Positions 1 to 9,187 of a DNA stretch of 64,000 bases are shown in pieces. This stretch comes from Pseudomonas frederiksbergensis (GTDB lineage: Bacteria; Pseudomonadota; Gammaproteobacteria; Pseudomonadales; Pseudomonadaceae): assembly GCF_003732665.1 (NCBI RefSeq), contig NZ_MOBP01000011.1:99524-163523 (forward strand). Reading direction: 5' to 3'. The notes under the pieces were generated by a model. It saw only the letters and a list, made by a program, of their open reading frames with translations, was not told the DNA's origin and searched no databases. The position numbers and the translations under genes are program-made. Within the stretch, counting starts at the first letter, position 1. Each line of letters begins with the position of its first letter.

Positions 1-652
1 CCAGAAGATCAATCGCCTGGCCGCCGTCAAAGAGGTGGTCCATGGCTTTATCGACAAGCGCAAAGAAGATCGACTTGGCCTGATCGTGTTCGGCAGCGGC
101 GCCTACCCCCAAGCGCCGTTGACCCTCGATCACCCCAGCCTGTCGCTGTTGCTGGACGACACCGGGATTGGCATGGCCGGCCCGAATACCGCCATCGGCG
201 ATGCCATTGGCCTGAGCCTGAAACTGCTGGATCAGGCCCACGAACAGGAGAAAGTGGTGATCCTGCTCACCGACGGCAACGACACCAGCAGCGCGATTAC
301 CCCGGATCACGCGGCAGCCATGGCGGCGACCAAGGGTGTGGTGATTCACAGCATCGGCATCGGCGACCCGAGCGCCGAAGGCGAGGCCAAGGTCAACCTG
401 CAAGGCTTGCAACACATCGCCGAGGCCACGGGCGGTCAGTTTTTCCGCGCCGAAGACCGCACGGCGCTGGATCAGGTCTACACCACCCTCGATAAACTGA
501 CGCCGCATCAGGTGAAAACCCTGAGCCATCAGCCCAAACGCGATTTGTTCGGGTGGCCATTGGGTGCAGCCATCGGTTTGCTCGCGCTTTATCACTTGGG
601 CGCCCTGCTCCGTCCACGCCTGTCGATTGCCCGTCAGCGGCAGGAGGTCTGA
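1..652 (+). CDS. batA: BatA-like VWA-domain membrane protein (5' end outside window)
   Basis: The reading frame is open from base 2, so the N-terminus lies upstream. The visible part is the second half of a von Willebrand factor A domain (DRLGLIVFGSGAYPQAPLT, then VVILLTDGNDTSS) followed by a C-terminal membrane helix (about GWPLGAAIGLLALYHLGALL). Proteins of this type (BatA, aerotolerance operon) are inner-membrane proteins with a periplasmic or cytoplasmic VWA domain of uncertain function, usually downstream of a MoxR ATPase and a DUF58 protein. The stop codon is one base from the batB start, and the batB Shine-Dalgarno (AGGAGGT) lies inside this gene, indicating one operon. The batA assignment rests on domain type and order. 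Confidence 0.85.
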   Translation, partial: QKINRLAAVKEVVHGFIDKRKEDRLGLIVFGSGAYPQAPLTLDHPSLSLLLDDTGIGMAGPNTAIGDAIGLSLKLLDQAHEQEKVVILLTDGNDTSSAITPDHAAAMAATKGVVIHSIGIGDPSAEGEAKVNLQGLQHIAEATGGQFFRAEDRTALDQVYTTLDKLTPHQVKTLSHQPKRDLFGWPLGAAIGLLALYHLGALLRPRLSIARQRQEV

Positions 653-653
653 G

Positions 654-2228
654 ATGGAGATCAATCTCAGCGACTTCCATTTCCTGCGTCCGCTGTGGCT
701 GTTGCTGGCGCTGTTCGGCGCGTTGCTGCCGCTGCTGTGGCGCCGTAGCCACGACTTGCAGCGGCGTTTGCGTGGCAATATCGCCGAGCACTTGCTGCCG
801 CATTTGCTGATTACGCCGCAAGATCAACAGCGTCTGCGCCCAGTGCATCTGGTTTGCGCGCTGTTGATCCTCGGTGCACTCGCTGCTGCCGGTCCGACCT
901 GGGAACAGGATCGTCCGGACTTCCTGGAAAACCGTGCCCCACTGATCATCGCCATCGACCTGTCGCCGTCCATGGACGCCAGCGACGTCTCGCCGAGTCG
1001 CCTGGAAGCGGCGAAATACAAGCTCCATGACCTGATCCAGCGCCGCGCCGGGGCTCGCAGTGGTTTGATCGCCTACGCCGGCAGCGCGCACCTGGTGTTG
1101 CCGCCCACGGACGACCCGGCGTTGCTCAACACCTTTATTCAGGCCCTGAGCACTGACTTGATCGCCAAGCAGGGGAAAAACGTCGGCGCCGTCATCGAGC
1201 AAGCCAAGCGTCTGCTGGCCGCCGAAAAAACTCCGGGTACGTTGCTGCTGATCACCGATGGCGCGGACACCGCCCAACTCAACGACCTCGACAAATTGCT
1301 GGATGACAGCCCGTTGCAAGTGCTGATCCTCGCCGTGGGCAGCGAAGACGGCGGCATTATCCACGACGCCAGCGGCCAACCGCGCACCGACAGCAACGGG
1401 CGCCCGGCGCTGGGCAATTTCGATCAAGCCGCGCTCAAACAACTGGCCTCGGCGCTGGGCGCACCGCTGGGCAGCCTGACCCTGAATAACGACGACCTCG
1501 ATTGGATCGAGTTGCACGCCCAGCAGCATTTCCAGAGTGCCAGTGACGAACAGCGGGAGTTGCACTGGAAAGACGCCGGTTATTGGCTGTGTTGGCCGTT
1601 GCTGTTGATCGCTTTCTTCAGCGTGCGCAAGGGTTGGAGCCTGAACTGGATGGCCGGGTTACTGCTGGCGCTGGGTATTGGTTTGCAACCGACCACCGCT
1701 GAAGCCAGTGCCCTGACCGATGCGTTTTTTACCAAGGACCAACAAGGTCGCTGGGCCTTCGAGCATGAGCATCTGCCCCAGGCAGCGGCGCTATTCGTCG
1801 ACCCGTACTGGAAAGGCATCGCCGCCTACCACGCGGCTGATTACGACCAGGCGCTGGCGAGTTTCGCGCGGCTGCAAACGCCTCAAGCGTATTTCTATCT
1901 GGGCAATATTTATGTGAAGCGTTTCAAGTTCGATCAGGCAATTGCGGCGTACACCCAGGCGTTGAAATTGCAGGCGCAATTCCCCGAAGCCACGGCCAAT
2001 CTGGCGCTGGCGATTGCCTTGCAGAAAGACACCGACAGCGCCGAGCAGAACGCGCCGCAGGTCAAGCCCGACGAAATCAAAATGGACAAGGCACCGGGCA
2101 AGGGCCAGAGCAAAGCGGTGCAGACGGAGCAGGCAGCGTCGGATGAGCTGTGGTTGCAGAACCTGACGACATCGCCGGCGAAGTTCTTGAAGCAGAAGTT
2201 CAGTTTGCAGGATCAGGGGAAGCCATGA
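654..2228 (+). CDS. batB: BatB/BatC-like protein: VWA domain plus TPR repeats
   Basis: The 524-residue protein starts MEINLSDFHFLRPLWLLL, an N-terminal membrane helix; the ATG at 654 follows AGGAGGT at 642, so the longer upstream frame is rejected. A VWA domain (about residues 85-280) carries the MIDAS motif DLSPSMDASD. A second pair of membrane helices flanks residue 320-350. After that come tetratricopeptide-like repeats (AAYHAADYDQALASFARL; YFYLGNIYVKRFKFDQAIAAY) and a charged tail. This is the arrangement of BatB fused to the TPR protein BatC, common in Pseudomonas. It overlaps batD by four bases (ATGA). The role in the cell envelope stress or aerotolerance response is family-level inference. 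Confidence 0.88.
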   Translation: MEINLSDFHFLRPLWLLLALFGALLPLLWRRSHDLQRRLRGNIAEHLLPHLLITPQDQQRLRPVHLVCALLILGALAAAGPTWEQDRPDFLENRAPLIIAIDLSPSMDASDVSPSRLEAAKYKLHDLIQRRAGARSGLIAYAGSAHLVLPPTDDPALLNTFIQALSTDLIAKQGKNVGAVIEQAKRLLAAEKTPGTLLLITDGADTAQLNDLDKLLDDSPLQVLILAVGSEDGGIIHDASGQPRTDSNGRPALGNFDQAALKQLASALGAPLGSLTLNNDDLDWIELHAQQHFQSASDEQRELHWKDAGYWLCWPLLLIAFFSVRKGWSLNWMAGLLLALGIGLQPTTAEASALTDAFFTKDQQGRWAFEHEHLPQAAALFVDPYWKGIAAYHAADYDQALASFARLQTPQAYFYLGNIYVKRFKFDQAIAAYTQALKLQAQFPEATANLALAIALQKDTDSAEQNAPQVKPDEIKMDKAPGKGQSKAVQTEQAASDELWLQNLTTSPAKFLKQKFSLQDQGKP

Positions 2229-3649
2229 TGAACAGTCTGGCAGACCGCGTCGTGGCCTTCGCGAGCAAGCCCGCTCCCACACTGGATCTGCGCACACCAC
2301 AAATCCCCTGTGGGAGCGGGCTTGCTCGCGAAGAGGCCAGACCAATCACCAAAAAACTCCTGCTCATCTGCCTGATCAGCCTCAACACCTTGGCCGCCGA
2401 ACCCGAACTCCGCGTCCAGACCCACCTGCCCCCCACCAACACCCTCATGGTCGGCAGCCTCATCGAACTCCAACTCGACATCCTCACCGACACCTGGTTC
2501 ACCGACGCCCCGACCCTGCCCGACCTCAGGCTCAACGGCGCTCTGGTCATGCCCCCCAACGGCCACGCCCAGCACCTGAACCAGACGCTCGACGGCAAGG
2601 CCTTCAGCGGCATGCGCTACAGCTACCTGATTACCCCAAACCTGGCCCAGGGTTTCGACATCCCGGCGTTAACCGTGCGCGCCACCCCCGCCCAGGCCAG
2701 CGCCGAGTTGAGCGCCCAAAGCCAGCCGCTGCATTTCACCGCCGCGCAACCGCCGGGGTTCAAGGAGGGTGAGGCGGTGCTGGTGGCCAGTGGTTTGCGT
2801 TTCACCCAACAAGTCTTCAACTCGGCAACACCGTTGAAGGTCGGCGACAGCCTTACCCGGCAACTGACCCTGCAAGCCGACGGCGCCCTGGCGATGTCGC
2901 TGCCGGTGCCGCCGTTGGCCGAGGTCGCGGGCCTCAGCCGTTACCCGAAAGCCCCGCAAGTCAGCACCCTGGACGACGGTCGCGGCAACTTCAACGGTGG
3001 CCAGCGCATCGACACCGTGACTTACCGGATCGACACCGAAGGCAGCCACACCTTGCCCGCCATCGAGGTGAAATGGTGGGATACCAGCAGTCAACAAACC
3101 CGCACCTCCCAAGTGCCGGCCATTACGTTTGCAGCGACGGTAAACAGCGCTTATCGCCCAGTGTTCTCCATAACAGAAGACCTGAAAAAACTCGGCCAGC
3201 AAAGCCCCGTGCACCTGTCCGGGCATTGGCTGGGGCTTATCGCGCTGCTGCTGATCCTGGCCCTGCTCGGCTACTTCGCACGCCCGTTCATCCAGCAATC
3301 AAGGCTGCGCTGGCAAGCTCGGCGCCAGGCAAAACACGCCGCATGGCTGCAATCGGCGGACTACGCCTGGCAGCAAATCCCGGCCCAACTCGACGCCAGA
3401 CCCGCGCAACTGAGCGCCCTGTACCTGTGGCTCCGACGCAGCCGCCAAGGCCTGAAACTGACCCACCTCGGCCCGCGCCTGCAAACCCTGTTGCGCGCCT
3501 GTTACGGCCGCCAACCGACCGAAGATCAGGCCCTGCGCCAGCTCAAGCAATCCTTGGCTACGCTGCATAGTCAGGCCCAGCGTCACAAGGCCCCGGCACC
3601 TCCCGCGTTACGGCCACTCAACCCCGTCCACGAGAAGGATTTCCCATGA
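2225..3649 (+). CDS. batD: BatD-like protein with a REPIN translated inside its N-terminus
   Basis: The ATG at 2225 overlaps the batB stop (ATGA), giving 474 residues. The mature part is a BatD/oxygen-tolerance protein: beta-rich periplasmic domains (RVQTHLPPTNTLMVGSLIEL), a C-terminal membrane helix (HWLGLIALLLILALLGYF) and a basic cytoplasmic tail. A signal-peptide-like hydrophobic stretch (KKLLLICLISLNTLA) begins only at about residue 43. The preceding 29 or so residues (VAFASKPAPTLDL, then PCGSGLAREEAR) are the in-frame translation of a REP palindrome. No ATG, GTG or TTG start lies between the REP and the hydrophobic stretch in frame, so translation must pass through the repeat. The gene overlaps the downstream phosphatase by four bases (ATGA), so it is probably still functional. 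Confidence 0.85.
   Translation: MMNSLADRVVAFASKPAPTLDLRTPQIPCGSGLAREEARPITKKLLLICLISLNTLAAEPELRVQTHLPPTNTLMVGSLIELQLDILTDTWFTDAPTLPDLRLNGALVMPPNGHAQHLNQTLDGKAFSGMRYSYLITPNLAQGFDIPALTVRATPAQASAELSAQSQPLHFTAAQPPGFKEGEAVLVASGLRFTQQVFNSATPLKVGDSLTRQLTLQADGALAMSLPVPPLAEVAGLSRYPKAPQVSTLDDGRGNFNGGQRIDTVTYRIDTEGSHTLPAIEVKWWDTSSQQTRTSQVPAITFAATVNSAYRPVFSITEDLKKLGQQSPVHLSGHWLGLIALLLILALLGYFARPFIQQSRLRWQARRQAKHAAWLQSADYAWQQIPAQLDARPAQLSALYLWLRRSRQGLKLTHLGPRLQTLLRACYGRQPTEDQALRQLKQSLATLHSQAQRHKAPAPPALRPLNPVHEKDFP
2254..2338. repeat. REPIN inside the batD 5' coding region
   Basis: Two inverted copies of the REP core (GAGCGGGCTTGCTCGCGAA on the right arm) flank a spacer of roughly 35 bp. The arms extend symmetrically to GGCCTTC and GAAGAGGCC. 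This is the same repeat family found in the intergenic regions of the window, but here it is inside a gene. Confidence 0.9.
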
Positions 3650-4668
3650 CGCACCCGCTATCGATCCGCCACCGTTACGGGCTGATCCTGCTGCTGACCC
3701 TGGCCCTGCCGCTGCTGGCCCAGGCCAACGAGCCGCTGCCTTCGTGGAACGACGGCCCGGCGAAAAAAAGCATCATCGAATTCGTCCAGGCCGTCACTGA
3801 TCAAAGCAGCAAGGACTTCGTCAAACCCGCCGAGCGCATTGCCGTGTTCGACAACGACGGCACCCTATGGAGCGAGCAACCGGCCTATTTCGAATTGCTG
3901 TTCGCCTTCGACGAGGTGAAACGCACGGCGCCGCAACACCCGGAATGGAAGACCACCCAGCCGTTCCAGGCTGTGCTGGAAAACGATCACAAGGCGTTGG
4001 CCGCTGCGGGTATGGACGGCATCCTGAAAATCTTCGGCGCGACCCACACCGGCATGACCACCGAAGCCTTCGACGATTACGCCAAGACTTGGCTGACCCA
4101 GGCCCGCCATCCGAAAACCGGCAAGCCCTACACCGAGATGATCTTCCAGCCGATGCTGGAAATGCTCGACTACCTGCGCAGCCAGCAATTCAAGACCTAC
4201 ATCGTCTCCGGCGGCGACACCGCGTTCATGCGTGCTTTCGCTGAGAAGGTCTATGGCATCCCGCCGGAGCAAGTGATCGGCACCACGTTCGTCACGGCTT
4301 ATCAGCTCAAGGACGGCCAACCCTCGATCCTGCGCACCGCCAAACTCGCCCACAACGACGACGGCCCGGGCAAACCGGAAACCATCGACGCGGTGATTGG
4401 CCGCCGCCCGATCCTCGCGTTCGGCAACTCCGACGGCGACCTGCAAATGCTGCAATGGACCGCCGCCGGACCCGGCAAGCGCTTCATGGGCCTGGTGCAC
4501 CACACCGATGCCAAGCGCGAATGGGCCTACGACCGCCAGTCCTCGATCGGCAAGCTGGACAAAGCGCTGGACGAAGCGAAATCCCGTGGCTGGACTATCG
4601 TGGACATGGCTGCCGAATGGCGCCGGGTCTACCCGCTCGAGGCCGCCACTCCCGAGCAAGTGCAATAA
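3646..4668 (+). CDS. Exported HAD-family phosphatase
   Basis: This 340-residue protein has an N-terminal signal peptide (GLILLLTLALPLLAQA, cleavage near residue 27) and the haloacid-dehalogenase fold. Motif I is FDNDGTLW with nucleophile Asp69 and acid/base Asp71. Motif II is IVSGGDTA and motif IV is AFGNSDGDLQML. It resembles phosphoserine-phosphatase-like periplasmic HAD proteins; the substrate cannot be read from the sequence. The start overlaps the batD stop (ATGA), so it is translationally coupled to the bat operon, and an exported sulfatase follows 74 bp downstream. A role in releasing phosphate from periplasmic esters is plausible but inferred. Confidence 0.85.
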   Translation: MTHPLSIRHRYGLILLLTLALPLLAQANEPLPSWNDGPAKKSIIEFVQAVTDQSSKDFVKPAERIAVFDNDGTLWSEQPAYFELLFAFDEVKRTAPQHPEWKTTQPFQAVLENDHKALAAAGMDGILKIFGATHTGMTTEAFDDYAKTWLTQARHPKTGKPYTEMIFQPMLEMLDYLRSQQFKTYIVSGGDTAFMRAFAEKVYGIPPEQVIGTTFVTAYQLKDGQPSILRTAKLAHNDDGPGKPETIDAVIGRRPILAFGNSDGDLQMLQWTAAGPGKRFMGLVHHTDAKREWAYDRQSSIGKLDKALDEAKSRGWTIVDMAAEWRRVYPLEAATPEQVQ

Positions 4669-4742
4669 AAAAGCGTGACGAAGGACTGCATTAAACGTTT
4701 GTCGCTTTGAGGCGACGCAAGTGAGCAAAAGGAGCAAGTCAG

Positions 4743-6332
4743 ATGACTCGCATACTCAAGTGGCTACCGAAACTTGCCCTGGTGGCAGCCTCGGTCATGG
4801 CGATTTCGGCAACTGCCGGGGCCGCTGAAAAACCCAACATTCTCGTGATCTTCGGCGACGACATCGGCCAGACCAACATCAGCGCCTATTCCATGGGCGT
4901 GGTCGGGTACAAGACTCCCAACATCGACCGGATTGCCAAGGAAGGCATGATGTTCACCGACTACTACGCGGAGAACAGCTGCACCGCAGGACGGTCATCC
5001 TTCATCACCGGCCAGACGCCCCTGCGTACCGGCCTGTCGAAAGTCGGCATTCCGGGCGCCCCGGTGGGCCTGCAAAAACGCGACATCACCATCGCCCAGG
5101 CGCTCAAGGGCCTCGGCTATAACACCGGCCAGTTCGGCAAGAACCACCTGGGCGACCGGGATGAATACCTGCCGACCAACCACGGTTTCGACGAATTCTT
5201 CGGCAACCTTTACCACCTCAACGCCGAAGAAGAACCCGAACGTCCGTACTGGCCCAAGGATGACGCCGAGTTCGTCAAGGCCAACACCCCGCGTGGCGTG
5301 ATCCACAGCTTCGCCGACGGCAAGATCGAAGACACCGGCGCCTTGACCACCAAGCGCATGGAAACCATCGACGACGAAACCACCGCCGCTGCCCAGGCGT
5401 TTATCGAGAAACAGGTCAAGGCGGACAAACCGTTCTTCGTCTGGATGAACACCACGCGCATGCACGTGTTCACCCATGTGCGCGATTCGATGAAGGGCCA
5501 GAGCGGCATGCCCGGCAACGAATACGCGGATGGCATGCTGGAGCACGATGCCGACGTCGGCAAACTGTTGAAAACCCTCGACGACCTGAAAGTCGCCGAC
5601 AACACCATCGTCGTCTACACCACCGACAACGGCCCGAACCAGTTCTCCTGGCCGGACGCGGCGACCACGCCGTTCCGCAACGAGAAGAACTCCAACTGGG
5701 AAGGCGCCTATCGGGTGCCGGCGATCATCCGCTGGCCGGGCAAAGTCAAACCGGGTGAAGTCTCCAACGAGATGTTCTCCGGGATGGACTGGTTCCCCAC
5801 CCTGCTCGCGGCGGCCGGTGATGCCGATGTCAAAAACAAACTGCTCAAAGGTTGGGCACCGACCGCTGGCGGCACCAACTTCAAGGTGCACCTGGACGGT
5901 TACAACCAACTGCCGTACCTGACCGGGCAACAGCCCAAAGGCGAGCGCAAGGAGTTCTACTACTTCAACGATGACGGGGTGCTGGTGTCGATGCGCTTCG
6001 ACAACTGGAAAGTGGTGTTCTGCGAGCAGCGCCAACCGGGTGGCTTCCGGGTCTGGAGCGAACCGTTCGTGTGCCTGCGGGTGCCGAAAATCCTCAACCT
6101 GCGGATGGACCCGTATGAACGGGCCGACGTGGTGTCGGATCAGTTCTACGACTGGAACACCAAAAACGTCTACCTGGCAGGCGTTGCGGTGACCAAATCG
6201 GCTGAGTTCCTGCAAACGTTCATCGAATATCCACCGAGCCAGAGACCGGCGAGCTTCAGCATTGACCAGATCCGTGCTGCGGTGGACGCGAAAATCGCAG
6301 AAAAAATGAAAGCGGCACCGGCTGCACCGTAA
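4743..6332 (+). CDS. Exported arylsulfatase (formylglycine type)
   Basis: The 529-residue protein has a signal peptide ending at about ATAGA-AEK (residue 28) and the alkaline-phosphatase-superfamily sulfatase fold. The formylglycine signature is C80-T-A-G-R84, where Cys80 is expected to be oxidised to formylglycine. Metal ligands are visible as Asp39-Asp40 (FGDDIG) and TTDNGPNQ; GKNHLGD supplies the Lys/His. It would hydrolyse sulfate esters in the periplasm; the substrate is unknown. Shine-Dalgarno AAGGAG lies nine bases before the ATG. No formylglycine-generating enzyme is visible in the window. A rho-independent terminator follows directly. Confidence 0.9.
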   Translation: MTRILKWLPKLALVAASVMAISATAGAAEKPNILVIFGDDIGQTNISAYSMGVVGYKTPNIDRIAKEGMMFTDYYAENSCTAGRSSFITGQTPLRTGLSKVGIPGAPVGLQKRDITIAQALKGLGYNTGQFGKNHLGDRDEYLPTNHGFDEFFGNLYHLNAEEEPERPYWPKDDAEFVKANTPRGVIHSFADGKIEDTGALTTKRMETIDDETTAAAQAFIEKQVKADKPFFVWMNTTRMHVFTHVRDSMKGQSGMPGNEYADGMLEHDADVGKLLKTLDDLKVADNTIVVYTTDNGPNQFSWPDAATTPFRNEKNSNWEGAYRVPAIIRWPGKVKPGEVSNEMFSGMDWFPTLLAAAGDADVKNKLLKGWAPTAGGTNFKVHLDGYNQLPYLTGQQPKGERKEFYYFNDDGVLVSMRFDNWKVVFCEQRQPGGFRVWSEPFVCLRVPKILNLRMDPYERADVVSDQFYDWNTKNVYLAGVAVTKSAEFLQTFIEYPPSQRPASFSIDQIRAAVDAKIAEKMKAAPAAP

Positions 6333-6342
6333 GACGCGGGAC

Positions 6343-6377
6343 CGCCGCTCGCCCTCGTCGGCGGGCGGCCTTATTTT
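6343..6377 (+). terminator. Rho-independent terminator after the sulfatase gene
   Basis: A GC-rich stem (CGCCGCTCGCC pairing with GGCGGGCGG, one G-T pair) with a short loop is followed by a T-rich tract (TTATTTT) ten bases after the sulfatase stop. Confidence 0.75.
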
Positions 6378-6383
6378 CTAACT

Positions 6384-6490
6384 GATCGTTCCCACGCTCT
6401 GCGTGGGAATGCAGCCCGGGACGCTCCGCGTCCCAAAAGCGGACGCGGAGCGTCCATTGATGCATTCCCACGCAGAGCGTGGGAACGATC
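6384..6490. repeat. Large intergenic palindrome, copy 1
   Basis: The 107-bp near-perfect inverted repeat has outer arms GATCGTTCCCACGCTCTGCG and its complement, and an inner hairpin around GGGACGCTCCGCGTCCC. A second copy lies at 9075-9179, so the two flank the membrane/spermidine-synthase fusion gene in the same orientation. It differs in sequence from the REP families elsewhere in the window. Confidence 0.88.
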
Positions 6491-6510
6491 ATGCACAAGG
6501 CAACCACGCA

Positions 6511-9024
6511 ATGTCCTCACGTGTCGCCAGCAAGTCGTCGGCCATACCCACCCCTCACGTCGCCGCCCCGGCGCTGATGATCCCTGCCCTGCTGCTGTTC
6601 GTCTCCGGCGCCGCCGCGCTGGTGTACCAGGTGTTGTGGATCAAGCAACTGTCACTGGTAGTCGGCGTTGAGGTCTATGCCATCACCACCGGCATCAGCG
6701 CGTTTTTCGCCGGGCTGGCCCTGGGCGGCTTGTTGTTCGGGCGCTGGGCGGATCGCTTGCAGCAACCGGTGTTGCTCTATGCCGGGCTGGAAGTGTTGGT
6801 GGCCGTGATTGGCGTCAGCGCGACGTTTGCCATGAGCCTGGCGGCCAGCCCTTTCGCCTGGCTGGAGCAGCACGTCGGTCTGCTGGCCTGGGTGTTGCCG
6901 TTTGCGCTGGTGGGCATTCCGGCGTTGCTGATGGGCGGCACGTTGCCGGTGTTGGTGCGCTCGCTGGCCGCCGATCCGCAGCAACTGGGCAAGGCTGGTG
7001 GTCAGCTCTATGCGGCCAACACCGCGGGCGCCATCGCCGGCACTCTGCTCGCCGCGTTTGTGCTGATCGCCACCCTTGGCGTGCGCGGCAGCGCCCTGGC
7101 CGCCGCGATACTGAACTTGCTGGCCGCCGCCGGTGCGTTGTGGTTTCAACGCCATCGTTCAATCCCGCCCGCCACGCCTGTGAAGCATCATGCCGAGAAG
7201 GCAACGGATCGCCTGGCCCTGTGGCTGTATTCCATCGCTGGCGGCGTGGCCCTGGGTTACGAAGTGGTCTGGTCGCAATCCATCGTGCAGTTCATGAGTA
7301 CCCGCACCTACGCGTTTGCCGTGGTGCTGGCGACGTATCTCACGGGGCTGTTTCTCGGTAGCGCGCTGCTGGCCCGGCGGGTCGAGCGCATTCGTGATCC
7401 CTGGGGCGTGTTCGGTTTGCTGATTGCCGGTGCCGGGTTGATCGCGCTACTGGAAGTTGCGCTGCTTGGTCGTTGGTTGGTGCTCGCGCAAAGTGTCGCC
7501 GAAGCCTGGGTATTGTCGTTGGGCGCCAGCGAACTGCTGGGCATGAGCACGCGGTTTGCAGTGGCGGCGCTGAGCATCGTGTTTGTGCCGACCCTGCTGC
7601 TGGGCGCGGCGTTTCCCCTGGCCTTGCGCCTGAGCGTGGGCCGCGAGCGCATTGGCCAGGACGTCGGCGCGGTGGTGGCATTCAACACCCTTGGCGGGAT
7701 TGTCGGGGTGATGCTGTGCGGCTTCGTGCTGATCCCGCTGCTGGGGTTGGTGCGCACCCTCGGTTTGCTGGCGATGGTCGCCGCCGGGATCGGTTATTTC
7801 GCGGTGCGCAAAGGTCACCATGTGAAGAAAGGTCGGCGCCAGGGCGTGGTGGCGATTGGTTTGTTGTCGGTGGCGCTGGCGATTTTCACCCCGGTCAACA
7901 AACTCGCGAGCCTGCTCCCCGGTGCGCGCAACGGGACCCTGGCCTTCTACGAAGAAGGACGCGGCGGCACCGTGGCGGTGGTCACCCAGGGCAAGGGCGA
8001 GAAGGCCTTCCAGCGCTTGTACATCCAAGGGGTTTCCAACACCGGCGATGCCATGCCGTCCCTGCGCTACATGCGCATCCAGGCGCTGCTGCCGCTGCTG
8101 ATCCACAACGGCGAACCGCGCTCGGCGCTGGTGATCGGTTTCGGCACCGGCATCACCGCCGGCGCCCTGACCCGTTATCCGGGGCTGGAACAGCGGGTGG
8201 TCGCCGAGTTGCTGCCTTCGGTGGTTAAAGCCGCGCCGCTGTTCAAGGGCAACTTCAATGCCGCGAGCGATCCGAGCGTCGATGTGCGCTTGCGCGATGG
8301 CCGCCAGGAACTGCTGCGCAACCCGCAGACCTACGACCTGATCACCCTCGAACCGCCACCGCCCTCCGCTGCCGGCGTGGTCAACCTCTATTCCCGGGAC
8401 TTCTACCAATTGGCCGCCAGTCGCCTGCAGAAAAACGGCCTGGTCGCCCAGTGGCTGCCGCTGCCCACCCAGAACATCGACGACTCGCGCTCCCTGGTGC
8501 GCAGCTTCCTCGACGTCTACCCCTACGCCACCCTGTGGACCAGCGAATTCCACGAAATGCTGCTGGTGGGCTCGATGGAGCCGATTGAGCTGGACGCGGC
8601 GAAGATCACTCAGCGTTTTCAGCAGGACAGCGTGCGCAGCACCTTGCAAGACGTGGGCATTGGCTCAGCGGCGGCGTTGCTCGCGACCTGGGTGACTGAC
8701 CGCGCAGGGCTCGAACGCTTTGCCGCCGACGCACAACCGGTGACCGACGATCAGCCGCGCATCGAGTACGCGCCGTGGGTGCGGGCCAAGGAAATCAGCC
8801 GCGTGTTGCCGGCGCTGCTGGAATTGCATGTCGCGCCAAGCCTGGTGAATGCCGATGAAGGCTTCAACGACCGGATGAACGCCCACCGCCAGCGCCTGAT
8901 GCAGTTTTATCGGGCGAGTTTGCATGCCTATGACGGGGACCGGGATGCCTGGGCGCGGGATATTGGCGAGGTGATGCGTGGGGATGGCGGGAATCCGTAT
9001 TACCGGTGGTTTGTCGGGCAGTAA
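6511..9024 (+). CDS. Multi-spanning membrane protein fused to spermidine-synthase-like domain
   Basis: The start MSSRVASKSS at 6511 is chosen because the upstream frame is encoded by the palindromic repeat; the product is 837 residues. The first 490 or so residues contain about a dozen hydrophobic helices (VSGAAALVYQVLWIKQLSLV, typical of MFS-like SpeE fusions). The C-terminal third is a Rossmann methyltransferase-type fold related to polyamine aminopropyltransferases (VIGFGTGITAGAL SAM-site glycine loop, then DVRLRDGRQELL). The usual aminopropyltransferase acidic active-site motif is replaced by TLEPPPPSAAG, so polyamine synthesis is doubtful. The substrate is unknown. The neighbours are a sulfatase and an octaheme cytochrome. 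Confidence 0.82.
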   Translation: MSSRVASKSSAIPTPHVAAPALMIPALLLFVSGAAALVYQVLWIKQLSLVVGVEVYAITTGISAFFAGLALGGLLFGRWADRLQQPVLLYAGLEVLVAVIGVSATFAMSLAASPFAWLEQHVGLLAWVLPFALVGIPALLMGGTLPVLVRSLAADPQQLGKAGGQLYAANTAGAIAGTLLAAFVLIATLGVRGSALAAAILNLLAAAGALWFQRHRSIPPATPVKHHAEKATDRLALWLYSIAGGVALGYEVVWSQSIVQFMSTRTYAFAVVLATYLTGLFLGSALLARRVERIRDPWGVFGLLIAGAGLIALLEVALLGRWLVLAQSVAEAWVLSLGASELLGMSTRFAVAALSIVFVPTLLLGAAFPLALRLSVGRERIGQDVGAVVAFNTLGGIVGVMLCGFVLIPLLGLVRTLGLLAMVAAGIGYFAVRKGHHVKKGRRQGVVAIGLLSVALAIFTPVNKLASLLPGARNGTLAFYEEGRGGTVAVVTQGKGEKAFQRLYIQGVSNTGDAMPSLRYMRIQALLPLLIHNGEPRSALVIGFGTGITAGALTRYPGLEQRVVAELLPSVVKAAPLFKGNFNAASDPSVDVRLRDGRQELLRNPQTYDLITLEPPPPSAAGVVNLYSRDFYQLAASRLQKNGLVAQWLPLPTQNIDDSRSLVRSFLDVYPYATLWTSEFHEMLLVGSMEPIELDAAKITQRFQQDSVRSTLQDVGIGSAAALLATWVTDRAGLERFAADAQPVTDDQPRIEYAPWVRAKEISRVLPALLELHVAPSLVNADEGFNDRMNAHRQRLMQFYRASLHAYDGDRDAWARDIGEVMRGDGGNPYYRWFVGQ

Positions 9025-9044
9025 TGTGGCGCCTGTTAAGCCGC

Positions 9045-9072
9045 CTTCGCGGGCAAGCCTCGCTCCTACAGG
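9045..9072. repeat. Single REP (GCCCGCGAA type)
   Basis: One arm of the GAGCGAGGCTTGCCCGCGAA family, ending CTCGCTCCTACAGG, lies 20 bp after the stop of the preceding gene with no inverted partner nearby. Confidence 0.8.
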
Positions 9073-9074
9073 TT

Positions 9075-9179
9075 GATCGTTCCCACGCTCTGCGTGGGAA
9101 TGCAGCCCGGGACGCTCTGCGTCCCATTGGAACGCGGAGCGTCCCTTGAGGCATTCCCACGCAGAGCGTTGGAACGATC
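9075..9179. repeat. Large intergenic palindrome, copy 2
   Basis: This is a second copy of the 6384-6490 palindrome (arms GATCGTTCCCACGCTCTGCG and complement), in the same orientation with a few changes. It sits between two convergent genes and ends nine bases before the stop of the DUF3313 lipoprotein gene. Confidence 0.88.
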
Positions 9180-9187
9180 TGTGACGG

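Noticed and set aside
393..1565. Long open frame antisense to batB
   Set aside because: It is fully within the coding strand of batB, has a Gln/Arg-rich composition typical of reverse frames of high-GC genes, and has no ribosome site or domain.
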